DNA of 64,000 bases, taken from NCBI RefSeq assembly GCF_000576595.1, contig NZ_AWSA01000004.1, positions 1 to 64,000 on the forward strand, given 5' to 3'. Both the position numbers and the translations under genes were made by a program. This DNA is from Intrasporangium oryzae NRRL B-24470 (GTDB lineage: Bacteria; Actinomycetota; Actinomycetes; Actinomycetales; Dermatophilaceae). The notes beneath the pieces are model-generated. The model did no database searches, was not told where the DNA came from, and worked only from the letters and a program-made list of their open reading frames with translations. Of this stretch, positions 45,389-54,943 are shown one piece after another (position 1 is the first letter of the stretch; each line of letters begins with the position of its first letter).

Positions 45389-46143
45389 GGCCGTGGGCCT
45401 TCCGCCAGCGCCCAGTCGTCGAGGATGCGTCCGTCGAGAAGGTGGATCGTGCGGGCCGCCTGGCGTGCGACATCCGACTCATGGGTGATGAGCACGACCG
45501 TTCGGCCCTGTTCGTGCAGCTCCCGGAACAGGCCGAGCACGTCGGCCGTCGACACCGAGTCGAGATTTCCTGTGGGCTCGTCAGCGAGGATGAGGCTGGG
45601 ATCGGTGACGAGTGCGCGAGCGACGGACACACGCTGCTGCTGGCCTCCGCTCAGCTCGCCAGGGCGGTGCTCGACCCGGTCCGCGAGCCCGACCCGTGCC
45701 AGGGACTCCAGGGCGAGGGCTCGCCGCTCCGCCCGGGGCACCCCTGCGTAGACGAGCGGGAGCTCGACGTTGCGCCACGCCGACATGGTCGGGAGCAGGT
45801 TGAACTGCTGGAACACGAACCCGATCCGTCGGTTGCGCACGTCCGCGAGCTGGCGCTCGTCCATGTCGCTCACATCCTCGCCGGCGAGGCGGTACCGACC
45901 GCTCGTCGGCACGTCGAGGCAGCCGAGGATGTGCATGAGGGTCGACTTCCCGGAGCCCGACGGGCCCATGACCGCGACGAAGTCGCCCTCGGCGACGGAG
46001 AGCGTCACCCCGCGCAGCGCGTCGACGGAGAGGGAGCCGCTGCGGTACGTCTTGCCGACGTCGACGAGCTCGAGGATCGGCACGGCCTCGTCGCCCCGCT
46101 CGAGGTCGCTGTACACCGGCAGCGACGCCACGGTGTCAGCCAC
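45385..46143 (-). CDS. MacB/LolD-type ABC transporter ATPase
   Basis: A 252-residue ATPase with Walker [11 protein letters not shown]-loop [22 protein letters not shown], signature LSGGQQQR, Walker [14 protein letters not shown] and H-loop LITHESD. GTG 46143 is chosen: it overlaps the adaptor stop by 8 bp and gives a normal length; an open frame continues further upstream through the neighbour's Gly-rich tail. Partner of the permease at 44165. Confidence 0.94.
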   Translation of the reverse strand: MADTVASLPVYSDLERGDEAVPILELVDVGKTYRSGSLSVDALRGVTLSVAEGDFVAVMGPSGSGKSTLMHILGCLDVPTSGRYRLAGEDVSDMDERQLADVRNRRIGFVFQQFNLLPTMSAWRNVELPLVYAGVPRAERRALALESLARVGLADRVEHRPGELSGGQQQRVSVARALVTDPSLILADEPTGNLDSVSTADVLGLFRELHEQGRTVVLITHESDVARQAARTIHLLDGRILDDWALAEGPRP

Positions 46144-47458
46144 CGTTCCTGGTGCCGACGCCACCGGCGCCGCCAGCACCGCCACCGCCACCGAAGCCAC
46201 CGCCACCGAATCCGCCACCGAGTCCGCCACCGACGCCACCGACGCCACCGCCGCCGAAGCCTCCGCCGACCCGGGTGCCGCCGGTGCCTCGGGTGCCGAA
46301 CGTGTCGGGCAGCACGACCATGGCCCCGTCGGCCAGCCCCGCGGTGATCTCGGTCCGGGCGCCGAAGACCCGTCCGACCGTGACGGCGGTGGCGACGCTC
46401 TGGCCGTTTCGCAGCACCGTCACGGTGGTTCGGCCGCTGTTGCTGCTCAGGGCCGCCGTCGGGACCGTCAGGACGTTGTCGAGCTGCTTGACGATGATCG
46501 AGACGGTCGCCGACGTCCCGGCGTACAGCCCGGCCGGCGTGCCCGTCACGGCGACGACGACCGGGAACTGTGAGGTGCCGCTCGAGCTCGACGACGCCAC
46601 GATGCCGATCGACTCGACGGTGCCGAAGATCGTCGTGCGCGACCCCGTGGGGAGGATCTGGGCCTGCAGCCCCGGCTTGAGGTTGGGCAGGTCGGCGTTG
46701 GCAACTGCCGTGTCCACCACCCAAGCTCTCGTGGAGATGACCGAGATCGCCGATCCGGAGGAGGCGGAGGCAGAGGAGGAGCTCGCGCCGCCGGAGCCCG
46801 AGCCGGACGTACCGCTCGACCGTGCGGCGCCGGCGCCGGCAGAGCCGCTGCTCGACGCTCCCGACGATCCAGACGCCCCCGCGGCCCCGGACGACCCCGA
46901 GCCGCCGACCGCCGAGCCGACCTTGATGTTGACCGCGGCGACGACGCCGTCGATCGGCGAGGTGAGCTGCGCCTGGGCCACCGCTTCTCGGGCGGCCGCG
47001 AGCTTGGCCTGGGCCGAGGCGAGCTGGGCGTTCGCCGCCGCGATCTGGCTGGCCGAGCCGCTCGTGGCCGCCGCGGTGATCTGGGCCCGCGCCTGCGTGA
47101 CAACAGCCTGCGCGAGAGTCACCTGGCTCCGGAGCGAGGTCGCGTCGATCGAGGCGAGGACCTCTCCCTTGGTCACCTTCTGTCCGACGGAGACGCCGAC
47201 GCTGTCGACGGTTCCCGAGGACGGGAAGGAGAGATCGTCCTCGGTCGCGGGCTCGATCGTTCCGGTCGCCGAGACCGTCTGCTGAACGGTGCCACGAGAG
47301 GCCGCGAGGGTGCGCGGCTGGGCCTGGGCGCTCGCCGACCGATGGCTCAGGGCGAAGGCACCCCCGGCACCCACGAGCACGAGTGCGGCGACCACGACGC
47401 CGATCGCGCGTCGACTTCGCCGCGAACCGCCCCTGGTTCCGCGCCTGGATCGCCCCAT
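46136..47458 (-). CDS. Periplasmic-adaptor-like (HlyD/MacA) protein, first of operon
   Basis: A 440-residue adaptor with an N-terminal transmembrane helix ([20 protein letters not shown]). [27 protein letters not shown] and [20 protein letters not shown] are the lipoyl halves, with a helical hairpin between them ([46 protein letters not shown]). A Ser/Gly-rich insert (~50 residues), beta-barrel and membrane-proximal domains follow, then an extreme Gly/Phe-Gly tail. ATG 47458. First gene of the five-gene efflux operon 47458-41197. Confidence 0.9.
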   Translation of the reverse strand: MGRSRRGTRGGSRRSRRAIGVVVAALVLVGAGGAFALSHRSASAQAQPRTLAASRGTVQQTVSATGTIEPATEDDLSFPSSGTVDSVGVSVGQKVTKGEVLASIDATSLRSQVTLAQAVVTQARAQITAAATSGSASQIAAANAQLASAQAKLAAAREAVAQAQLTSPIDGVVAAVNIKVGSAVGGSGSSGAAGASGSSGASSSGSAGAGAARSSGTSGSGSGGASSSSASASSGSAISVISTRAWVVDTAVANADLPNLKPGLQAQILPTGSRTTIFGTVESIGIVASSSSSGTSQFPVVVAVTGTPAGLYAGTSATVSIIVKQLDNVLTVPTAALSSNSGRTTVTVLRNGQSVATAVTVGRVFGARTEITAGLADGAMVVLPDTFGTRGTGGTRVGGGFGGGGVGGVGGGLGGGFGGGGFGGGGGAGGAGGVGTRNGG

Positions 47459-47645
47459 CTCCCACCGCTCCCTGCATCGTCGAGGGCAGCTGCTCTCTGA
47501 CGGCGACGCTAGGTGGGCAATCTGGAAGATCTTGGGGCAGTTCTTATCAGTGGGCTATGTGTTGGCCGCGAGGCACCGGTGCGTCCCAGCCGAAGCGCCC
47601 CGCGCGTTGCCGCGGGCGGGCCGAGCGGCATACGGGCAGGTCGTC

Positions 47646-48488
47646 TCAGAAGACGATGGTGCGGCGACCCGCGAGGAAGACGCGACTCTCCGCGTGGTCG
47701 CGGACGGCGCGGGACAGGACGCGGCGCTCGACGTCGCGTCCGATCGCGACGAGGCGCTCGGGAGTCTCGGCGTGCGTCACGCGCACGACGTCCTGCTCGA
47801 TGATCGGACCCTCGTCGAGGTCGGCCGTCACGTAGTGGGCCGAGGCGCCGATGAGCTTGACGCCGCGGTCGTGGGCCTGGTGGTAGGGCTTGGCGCCCTT
47901 GAAGCCCGGCAGGAACGAGTGGTGGATGTTGATGGCCCGACCGGCGAGCTCACGGCAGAGGCCGTCGGACAGGATCTGCATGTAGCGAGCGAGGACGACG
48001 AGGCCGACGTCGTGCGCGGCGACCATCTCGAGCAGCTGTCCCTCGGCGGCGGCCTTCGTGTCCGGCGTGACGGGGATGACCGTGAACGGGAGGCCGTAGT
48101 ACTCGACGAGGCCGCGGCAGTCCTCGTGGTTGGACACGACCCCGACGATGTCGATCGGCAGGTCCCCGCTCTTCCAGCGGTGGAGCAGGTCGAGCAGGCA
48201 GTGGTCGAACTTGCTGACGAGGATGATCGTGCGGCAGCGCTCGTCCGCGGGACGGACCGACAGGGCCGCGCTCACGACCGCGGGGCTCGTGGCGATGGCC
48301 TGGCGAACCCGCTCGACGTCGGCCGCGTTGCAGTCGAACACCGTCCGCATGAAGAAGAGGTTGGTGTCCTCGTCGGAGTACTGCTGGTTCTCGATGATGT
48401 TGGCCGAGACCTGCAGGAGGGCGGACGAGACGGCCGCGACGATGCCGGGGCGGTCGTCGCACGTGAGGGTCATGATGTGCCGGGCCAT
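47646..48488 (-). CDS. purU: Formyltetrahydrofolate deformylase
   Basis: It hydrolyses 10-formyl-THF to formate and THF, balancing one-carbon pools and feeding PurT-type purine synthesis. The 280-residue protein has an N-terminal ACT domain (MTLTCDDRPGIVAAVSSALLQ; about 1-80) and a formyltransferase-like domain with VSNHEDC, ARYMQILSD, NIHHSFLPGFKGAKPYHQA (catalytic Asn/His) and GASAHYVTADLDEGPII with the catalytic Asp. ATG 48488 gives the normal length. Confidence 0.96.
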   Translation of the reverse strand: MARHIMTLTCDDRPGIVAAVSSALLQVSANIIENQQYSDEDTNLFFMRTVFDCNAADVERVRQAIATSPAVVSAALSVRPADERCRTIILVSKFDHCLLDLLHRWKSGDLPIDIVGVVSNHEDCRGLVEYYGLPFTVIPVTPDTKAAAEGQLLEMVAAHDVGLVVLARYMQILSDGLCRELAGRAINIHHSFLPGFKGAKPYHQAHDRGVKLIGASAHYVTADLDEGPIIEQDVVRVTHAETPERLVAIGRDVERRVLSRAVRDHAESRVFLAGRRTIVF

Positions 48489-48636
48489 TGGTGCAGTGTT
48501 CACCAGGCGTCGCGAGCCGCCCAATCGACACGCGTGCCGTCTCGGCTGGTGACCGAGGTTGCCCACATCCCGGGCGCCGCGCTGTCGTTGTCCCCAGGAC
48601 CGCGCGCGGCTCGGGTCGGCTGACGGGTCGCTTTCC

Positions 48637-48642
48637 TACGTT
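48637..48642 (+). promoter_or_regulatory. -10 element of a predicted leaderless comEA mRNA
   Basis: TACGTT, six bases, then the comEA ATG, which itself lies inside a GGCATACG motif copy on the minus strand. Confidence 0.4.
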
Positions 48643-48648
48643 CGGCGT

Positions 48649-49698
48649 ATGCCGTTCCGCCGCGCCCCAGCCACGCCTGACCTCGAGCGGGTCGCCCAGG
48701 TGCTGAGCGGTGGGCGAGCCGGCGGGTGGATTCCGTCGCGTCCCGGAGGGGACGCACTTCCCGGGCTGTACGACGGGGAGGAGGTCGCGGGTGTGAGGGC
48801 GCTCGGGGCCGAGGAGGGCGCGGAAGGTGGCGGTCACACGACCCGTCCCGGCGCTGCCACGGAGGCGCACGAGCCCGCTGACCTGGCCGCGGAGCTCGAA
48901 CGCCTCGACATCGACCTCCGCCGGGCTCGCAGACCCGGCCTGCTGACCGCGCCGGAGCCAATTCGCCTGGGGCGGTGGTCGGTCTCCAGCCCGGCGGTGC
49001 TCTCCGTCCTCGCGCTCGTGGTCGCGCTCGGTTGCGCGTTCGCCATCCGGATCCTCTGGGCCGAGCGTGCGGCCGACGCGGCCAGCCCGGCTCGCGGCGC
49101 GTCCGCCCTTGCGGCCGGCGCTCCGGCGGTGCGCACGACGGATGGGGGCGCGCCCGGGTCGGGAGCGACCGCAGCCGGCTCCGTCGTGCTCGCGGGTCCC
49201 TCCGGGGCCGCGAGCGCCCCCTCGGGAGCCCCCGGACCGGCGGCCCAGATCGTCGTCCATGTCGTCGGCCAGGTCGCCCGGCCGGGGCTCGTCCGCCTGC
49301 GGTCGGGGGCCCGGGTGGCAGATGCGATCGCCGCAGCCGGTGGGGCGCGGTCCGGCGCCGACCTCTCGGCCCTGAACCTCGCCCGGCTCGTCGTCGACGG
49401 CGAGCAGGTGCGTGTCCCGAAGCCCGGCGAAGCGGTCCCGGCTCCCGGCGGCGGGGGATCGGGGCCGGTGGGCGCCGTTGGGGGCGGGTCGGGCTCGGGC
49501 GGTGCCGCCCTCGTCAACCTCAACACCGCCGACCTCACGTCGCTCGACAGCCTTCCCGGGGTGGGACCGGTCCTCGCGCAGCGGATCCTCGACTGGCGCA
49601 CCGAGCACGGACGGTTCACGTCGGTCGACGAGCTCGGCGAGGTGAGCGGCATCGGTGACAAGCTGATGGCCCAGCTGCGTCCCAAGGTGACGGTGTGA
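48649..49698 (+). CDS. comEA: ComEA family DNA-binding competence protein
   Basis: A 349-residue membrane-anchored DNA receptor. A ~115-residue cytosolic N-terminal region precedes one transmembrane helix (PAVLSVLALVVALGCAFAIRIL), then a SLBB domain (VVHVVGQVARPGLVRLRSGARVADAIAAAGG) and a C-terminal helix-hairpin-helix pair (VNLNTADLTSLDSLPGVGPVLAQRILDWR, FTSVDELGEVSGIGDKLMAQL) that binds double-stranded DNA. The long cytosolic N-terminus is unlike the short Bacillus protein. It overlaps comEC by 4 bp. Confidence 0.94.
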   Translation: MPFRRAPATPDLERVAQVLSGGRAGGWIPSRPGGDALPGLYDGEEVAGVRALGAEEGAEGGGHTTRPGAATEAHEPADLAAELERLDIDLRRARRPGLLTAPEPIRLGRWSVSSPAVLSVLALVVALGCAFAIRILWAERAADAASPARGASALAAGAPAVRTTDGGAPGSGATAAGSVVLAGPSGAASAPSGAPGPAAQIVVHVVGQVARPGLVRLRSGARVADAIAAAGGARSGADLSALNLARLVVDGEQVRVPKPGEAVPAPGGGGSGPVGAVGGGSGSGGAALVNLNTADLTSLDSLPGVGPVLAQRILDWRTEHGRFTSVDELGEVSGIGDKLMAQLRPKVTV

Positions 49699-52142
49699 GG
49701 CCTGCCGCCCCGTCGGACGAGCAGGCGCGAACGCGACGCATCGTCCCGGTCGAGCGCCGAGTCGACCTGCGGCTCCTCGTGCCCGTTCTGGTGGCCTGGC
49801 CGTGCATCGCCTTCGGGGCGCTCCTCGCGCCGGTGACCGGCGTCTGGTGCGGGTCTGCCGTGGCGACGCTCGTCGCGGCGATGCTCGTCGGCCGGCGCAC
49901 CCGACCACGGCCCGGACCCCGTCGCCGTCTCGTCGCGCTCACCCTGGCGGTGATCGCGCTGCTCCTCGTCTCCGCCGCCGGGCATCGGACGGTCCGCTCG
50001 ACGGGCCCCCTCGAGGAGCTCGCGTCCGAGGGGGCCGTCGTCACGATCCGCGGCACGGTTCTCGCCGAGCCTCGGGCTGTGGCAGAGCGGGGAGCCCGGC
50101 CGGGCGGGGAGGCTTCGGCACCGGCCAGGTTCGTCGTGCGCGTCGACGTCGCCGAGGTGCTCGGGCGTGGCACCACGACGGCGGTGAGCGCCCCGGTCCT
50201 CGTCATCGGTGGCGTCGAGTGGGGATCCCTCGCCTGGCACGACGACATTCGAGCCGTCGTCCGGCTCGGGCCCTCGGAGCCGGGCGACGACGTCGTCGCG
50301 GTCGCGAAGCCGAAGGGCAGCCCGCAGGTCACGGGACGTCCCGGTCCCGTCCTGGACGCGGCGGCCGACGTGCGGGCACGGTTCCGCGCGGCGACCGCGG
50401 CCCTGCCCGCCGACGCGCGCGGGCTCGTGCCGGCCCTCGTCATCGGCGACACCTCCCGGACCCCGGTCGACCTCACCCAGGCCATGCTCGACACCGGGAT
50501 GAGCCACCTCAGCGCCGTCTCCGGGAGCAACGTGACCCTCGTCCTCGCGGCTGCCATGGGCGGGTGCGGCCTGCTCGGGGTGCGACGCCGCTTCCGGCCG
50601 GCCGTGGCGCTCGCCGTCCTCGTCGGGTTCGTCACCCTGGCCCACCCCGAGCCGAGCGTCGTCCGTGCCGCTGTCATGGGGTGCGTCGGGCTCCTCGCCC
50701 TGTCGACGTCGCGCCGGCAGGCGGGCGTGCCGGCCCTGTCCGGCGCGGTCACTGTCCTTCTCGTGTGGGACCCGTGGCTCGCCCGGTCCTACGGCTTCGC
50801 CCTCTCGAGCGTCGCGACGCTCGGCCTCCTTCTCTTCGCGCAGCCGTGGGGGAGGGCCATCGGCCGTCGCCTCCCGCCCCGGATGGCTCGGCTCGGCCCG
50901 GTGCTCGCCGTGCCGGTCGCGGCCCAGGCGGTCTGCACGCCGATCGTCGTCCCGCTCCAGGGGAGCGTGTCGCTCATCGCCGTGGTGGCCAACCTGTTGG
51001 CGGCGCCGCTCGTTGCGCCGACGACGATCGTCGGGGTGGCGGTGGCACTGCTCTCGGTCGCCGGGGTCGGCGCGGCCGGCTGGGTCGCCTGGGGCGCAGC
51101 CCTGCCCGCGCTGGGCATCGCCCGCGTCGCGCGCGTGTGCGCCGATGCCCCCTTCGGCTCCGTCGACTGGGACGGGTCGGCCGCCGGGGCGGCCCTGCTC
51201 GCGGTGGCGACGGCGCTTCTCATCGCCCTCGGGCCCTGGCTGTGGCACCGGTCGCGACTCCGACCGATGCTGGCCGTCGCCGTCGTCCTCGTCATCTCTG
51301 CCTTCGCCGTGCCGACCGCGCCGCTCGTCTGGCCACCGACGGGCTGGGTGCTCGTCGCGTGCGACGTCGGCCAGGGCGACGGGCTCGTCGTCCGGACCGG
51401 TCCAGACCGGGGGATCGTCGTGGACGCCGGCCCGGACCCGGGCCTCATCGACGGCTGCCTCGACCGGCTCGGGGTCGCGGCCGTCGATGTCGTCGTCCTC
51501 ACGCACTTCCACGCCGACCACGTGGACGGGCTCCCGGGTGTCCTCGAGGGCCGTCGAGTCGGCGAGCTGCTCGTCTCGCCCGTCGCCGATCCGCCCGGCG
51601 AGTCCGCACAGACGGCCCGGACCGCGGACGACGCGCACATCCCGGTCCACTCCCTCCACGCAGGCCAGTCCATCGCGGTCGGGCCGGTGATGGCGGAGGT
51701 GTGGTGGCCGGCCCGGCGCATCGACGCGGGGTCGGTCCCCAACAACGGGTCCGTCGTCCTGACGCTGCACGTCAGCGGGATCACGGTCCTTCTCGCCGGC
51801 GACATCGAGCGGGAGGCGGCCGCCGAGGTCGTGCGGCGGGCCCGCGCGGACCCGGTGCGTTGGGGAACCATCGACGTCCTCAAGGTGGCCCATCACGGCT
51901 CGAGCAACCGCGACGACCGCCTCCTCGACGAGGTCGACGGGCGTCTCGCGGTCATCAGCGTCGGCGAGGACAACGACTACGGACACCCCGCACCGAGCAC
52001 GCTGCACGCCTTGGCCCAGCGCGGCTTCGAGGTCCATCGGACCGACATCGAGGGGGATGTCGCCTTCGTCGTCACCGCGGCCGGGATCGTCGTCCGAGGG
52101 CGCGACGCGACGCTCGCTGGGACCACCCCGGCGGCTCCGTGA
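49695..52142 (+). CDS. comEC: ComEC/Rec2 DNA-uptake channel
   Basis: An 815-residue membrane protein that would carry single-stranded DNA across the membrane in transformation. It has an N-terminal membrane segment and DUF4131-like region, the Competence core (MLDTGMSHLSAVSGSNVTLVLAAAMG, PSVVRAAVMGCVGLLALSTSRRQ, DPWLARSYGFALSSVATLGLLLFA), and a C-terminal metallo-beta-lactamase domain with VVLTHFHADHVDGLPGVLEG and VLKVAHHGSSNRD. Both metal-binding motifs are complete. GTG overlaps the comEA stop. Confidence 0.95.
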   Translation: MRPAAPSDEQARTRRIVPVERRVDLRLLVPVLVAWPCIAFGALLAPVTGVWCGSAVATLVAAMLVGRRTRPRPGPRRRLVALTLAVIALLLVSAAGHRTVRSTGPLEELASEGAVVTIRGTVLAEPRAVAERGARPGGEASAPARFVVRVDVAEVLGRGTTTAVSAPVLVIGGVEWGSLAWHDDIRAVVRLGPSEPGDDVVAVAKPKGSPQVTGRPGPVLDAAADVRARFRAATAALPADARGLVPALVIGDTSRTPVDLTQAMLDTGMSHLSAVSGSNVTLVLAAAMGGCGLLGVRRRFRPAVALAVLVGFVTLAHPEPSVVRAAVMGCVGLLALSTSRRQAGVPALSGAVTVLLVWDPWLARSYGFALSSVATLGLLLFAQPWGRAIGRRLPPRMARLGPVLAVPVAAQAVCTPIVVPLQGSVSLIAVVANLLAAPLVAPTTIVGVAVALLSVAGVGAAGWVAWGAALPALGIARVARVCADAPFGSVDWDGSAAGAALLAVATALLIALGPWLWHRSRLRPMLAVAVVLVISAFAVPTAPLVWPPTGWVLVACDVGQGDGLVVRTGPDRGIVVDAGPDPGLIDGCLDRLGVAAVDVVVLTHFHADHVDGLPGVLEGRRVGELLVSPVADPPGESAQTARTADDAHIPVHSLHAGQSIAVGPVMAEVWWPARRIDAGSVPNNGSVVLTLHVSGITVLLAGDIEREAAAEVVRRARADPVRWGTIDVLKVAHHGSSNRDDRLLDEVDGRLAVISVGEDNDYGHPAPSTLHALAQRGFEVHRTDIEGDVAFVVTAAGIVVRGRDATLAGTTPAAP

Positions 52143-52199
52143 CATCCGAGGGACCTCGGACCGGGCGGTCCGGTGCTGCCGACGCCGCTCCGGCCGAGG

Positions 52200-53723
52200 T
52201 CACGGGGAGACGCCGACGGCGGCCTCGCGTCGGGCGTCGCCGGCCGCGACGAGCTTCCCGTCTCCGAGCACAGCCCCGCCGACCCCGCCGAAGTACATGT
52301 GCGGACGAGGGTAGGCGTGCGCCGCCAGGCCGCAGCCGGCAACGGCGTCGGAGATGGCCTCGTCGGGCTCGTGCTCGACGCTCACCGTGCCGTCGTCGTG
52401 ATGACGCACGTGCAGCCGAGGGGCGTCGATCGCGTGCTGAAGGTCGGACCCGTGGAGCAACGCCTGCCCGAGCACCTGCATCAGCGCGGTCGTGATCCGG
52501 TCCGCCCCCGGCGAGCCGATCGCGAGGACGGAGTCACCCGGCCCACGGGCCGTCGTCGGCGCCATGTTCGACGCGAGCCGGGTTCCGGGAGCGAGTGCGT
52601 GCAGCCCGAGACGGTTGAGCTCCGGCTCGCCGAGCGCGTTGTTGAGCAGGATGCCCGTTCCGGGGATGACGATCCCGGCCCCGTAGCCCGAGGACATCGT
52701 GATCGCGCACGCGGTCCCGTCCTCGTCGACGACCGAGACGTGGGCCGTCGACGACGACGTGGGGAGCCCGGCGAGCCCGTAGCGCTCCACCGCCTCGAGG
52801 AGGGCGTGCCCGTCGGCGTCGAGGTCGCGCGACCGGTCGTGGACCGACACCCGGTGGCCGAGGACGCGCTCCTGGATCTCGATCGCGTCGGACCACGTCC
52901 AGGCGCCGCGACGGGCGAGCTCGCCGAGCATGACGGCGAGCATCGGACCGCCAATGGCGGGCGGCGGGTTGAGGGCGATGGTCCAGCCGCCGACGGCTCG
53001 GAGCGTCGGCCGCCGGACGACGGCCTCGTAGGCCGTGAGGTCGTCGTCGGTGACGAGGCCGCCGTTCGCGGCCATGTCGTCGACGAGCACTCGTGCGACC
53101 GCGCCGGTGGTGACGAGCGAGATGCCCTGGGCGCCAAGGAGCTCGAGGATGTCGGCGAGGTCGGTGTTGGTCGTGACCTCGCCCGCCTCGAGAGTATGGC
53201 CGTCGGAGCCGGTGATGAGCGCATGAGCCTCCGGGTCCTCCGCGAAGAGCGACTCGCGGACGATCGCGAGGTAGAGCGCCGCGGAGGCCCCGACGGGGTA
53301 GCCGTCGCGGCAGGCCACCGCGGCCGGCTCGACGAGGCGCCTCCACGGCAGCATTCCGAACCGCTCGCGCGCGGTCCATACGGCGTGCAGGGCGCCCGAG
53401 TTCGCCACCGAGCCATGACCGGCACCCATCGTGACGCCGCCGCCGTAGTTCGTGCTCACGTGTCGCACGGCCCGGCCGAACGCAGACGGGTCCAGCCCGC
53501 GTCCGGGCATCTCGACGTTGCCGTCGATGACGACCGCGTCACCGGCTGCCGGCCAGACGGAGACGTAGGCGCCCCCCATGAGGCTGACGATCCCGGGCTC
53601 GGTGCTCAGCGTGACGAGGGTGGCGGCGATCGCGGCGTCGACCGCGTTGCCGCCGTCAGCCGCGGCTTCGAGCCCTGCCCGGAGCGCGACCGGGTTCGGG
53701 GCTGCGACCGCGACCCGTGTCAT
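52200..53723 (-). CDS. Gamma-glutamyltransferase family protein
   Basis: A 507-residue Ntn-hydrolase homologue, a little shorter than the ~580-residue enzymes. GGNAVDAAIAATLVTLSTEPGIVSLMGGAYV begins the fold; the processing Thr/nucleophile lies in SSSTAHVSVVDEDGTACAIT, and SSGYGAGIVIPGTGILLNNALGE and GSPGADRITTALMQVL follow. No signal peptide is visible from ATG 53723, so it may act in the cytosol on glutathione-like or other gamma-glutamyl compounds. It converges with comEC with a 57-bp gap. Confidence 0.9.
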   Translation of the reverse strand: MTRVAVAAPNPVALRAGLEAAADGGNAVDAAIAATLVTLSTEPGIVSLMGGAYVSVWPAAGDAVVIDGNVEMPGRGLDPSAFGRAVRHVSTNYGGGVTMGAGHGSVANSGALHAVWTARERFGMLPWRRLVEPAAVACRDGYPVGASAALYLAIVRESLFAEDPEAHALITGSDGHTLEAGEVTTNTDLADILELLGAQGISLVTTGAVARVLVDDMAANGGLVTDDDLTAYEAVVRRPTLRAVGGWTIALNPPPAIGGPMLAVMLGELARRGAWTWSDAIEIQERVLGHRVSVHDRSRDLDADGHALLEAVERYGLAGLPTSSSTAHVSVVDEDGTACAITMSSGYGAGIVIPGTGILLNNALGEPELNRLGLHALAPGTRLASNMAPTTARGPGDSVLAIGSPGADRITTALMQVLGQALLHGSDLQHAIDAPRLHVRHHDDGTVSVEHEPDEAISDAVAGCGLAAHAYPRPHMYFGGVGGAVLGDGKLVAAGDARREAAVGVSP

Positions 53724-53805
53724 GCCTGCATTCTGCCGACCGGAGCGCCCGCGCGCTCGGTTCCCGGCCACGAACACTCGCGCGCGGCGTGTGCGCGCCG
53801 GGGCT

Positions 53806-53837
53806 GAGCGGCATACGACCCGAGGCGTATGCCGCTC
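53806..53837. repeat. Inverted pair of GAGCGGCATACG motifs, terminator-like
   Basis: GAGCGGCATACG (53806-53817) and its exact reverse complement CGTATGCCGCTC (53826-53837) flank an 8-nt loop, 8 bp after the LysR gene stop. It can form a 12-bp hairpin and end the LysR transcript. Confidence 0.85.
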
Positions 53838-53844
53838 GGCGCGG

Positions 53845-54792
53845 TCAGGCGGGAGCGCCCGCGAGCGCGTCGGTCGGCTGCTTGACGGCAGCGCCGGCGG
53901 CCTCGCAGAGGGCGTCGAGGGCAGCGCCCACGGCCGGGACCCGCTGGAGGTCGGCGGTCGTCACAGCAAGGATCTGGCGGCGCGACGCGGGTGCGAGGGG
54001 GAGGGTCGCGACGTCCTCGTGCTTGGCGGCGTTGAGGATGAGGTCGGGGACGAGCGCGACCCCGAGCCCGGCGGTGACCAGGCCGATCTGCGCGACGTAG
54101 TCCTCCGTCTCGAAGGCGACGTTGGGCCGGAACCCGGCGTGGTCGGCGAGGGAGAGCAGGTGGCTGCGGCAGCGGGGACAGCCCGCGATCCACTCGTCGT
54201 CGGAGAAGTCGCCGAGGTGGGCGGTCTCGTCCTGGGCGTGTGGGTGGCGGGCCGGGACGACGAGCCGGACCTCGTCGTCGAGGAGCTTGCGCGTGACGAG
54301 GAGCGAGAGGTCCTCCTCGAGCTCGCCGAGGTCGAAGCCCTCGTAGGCGAAGGCGACGGCGACGTCGCAGTCGCCGCGGCGCAGGGCCGCCAGCGACTCG
54401 GGCGGCTCGGCCTCGGTGAAGGTGACGGTGATGTCGGGGTGCTTCGCCTTGAGGATCGCGAGGGTCTTGGGCACGAGGGTCGCCGACGAGCTGGGGAAGG
54501 CCTGGAGGCGGACGCGCCCGGCGCGCAGGCCGGCGATGGCGGTGATCTCCTCCTCGGCCGCGTCGAGGGCGGCGAGGACGCTGACCGCGTGGCGCGCGAG
54601 GACCTGACCGGCCTCGGTGAGCCGGACCTGGCGGCCGTAGCGCTCGACGAGGACGGTCCCGGTGCGCTGCTCGAGGCGGCGCACCATCTGTGAGATGGCC
54701 GGCTGGGTGAAGCCGAGCGCGTTGGCGGCGCTCGTGAAGCTTCCCTCATCGGCAATGGCCTTCATGACCCGCAGGCCAGCAGCATCGATCAT
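53845..54792 (-). CDS. LysR-family transcriptional regulator
   Basis: A 315-residue regulator with an N-terminal winged helix (LRVMKAIADEGSFTSAANALGFTQPAISQMVRRLEQRTGTVLVERYGRQVRLTEAG) and a type 2 periplasmic-like effector domain. A CPRC motif (GCPRCRSHL, near residue 200) might be redox or metal sensitive but lies outside the OxyR pattern. ATG 54792 is preceded by TATGAT with six-base spacing and an overlapping LysR box at 54802-54816, implying autoregulation. It is divergent from the sirtuin gene, a possible target. Confidence 0.92.
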   Translation of the reverse strand: MIDAAGLRVMKAIADEGSFTSAANALGFTQPAISQMVRRLEQRTGTVLVERYGRQVRLTEAGQVLARHAVSVLAALDAAEEEITAIAGLRAGRVRLQAFPSSSATLVPKTLAILKAKHPDITVTFTEAEPPESLAALRRGDCDVAVAFAYEGFDLGELEEDLSLLVTRKLLDDEVRLVVPARHPHAQDETAHLGDFSDDEWIAGCPRCRSHLLSLADHAGFRPNVAFETEDYVAQIGLVTAGLGVALVPDLILNAAKHEDVATLPLAPASRRQILAVTTADLQRVPAVGAALDALCEAAGAAVKQPTDALAGAPA

Positions 54793-54798
54793 GCGTCC

Positions 54799-54804
54799 AT
54801 CATA
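54799..54804 (-). promoter_or_regulatory. -10 element of a predicted leaderless LysR gene mRNA
   Basis: TATGAT on the minus strand, six bases before ATG 54792; the LysR box overlaps it. Confidence 0.4.
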
Positions 54805-54816
54805 ACCGTCGATTAT
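54802..54816. promoter_or_regulatory. LysR-type operator box
   Basis: ATAACCGTCGATTAT has inverted ATAA/TTAT ends seven bases apart, fitting the T-N11-A LysR box. It overlaps the regulator's own -10 and is 128 bp from the divergent sirtuin gene. Confidence 0.5.
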
Positions 54817-54931
54817 GGATTCGCCGGCACCCTGCCGGTGGGTTGATGTGATGTCGCTGGCTGTCGAGGGCCGGTCCTTCACATCGAACCGCCCGAGTTC
54901 GACCGAGAACGCGCGGCTCCCGCCCCCGACG

Positions 54932-54937
54932 TAGGCT
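54932..54937 (+). promoter_or_regulatory. -10 element of a predicted leaderless sirtuin mRNA
   Basis: TAGGCT, six bases, then GTG 54944. Confidence 0.4.
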
Positions 54938-54943
54938 GGTCCG

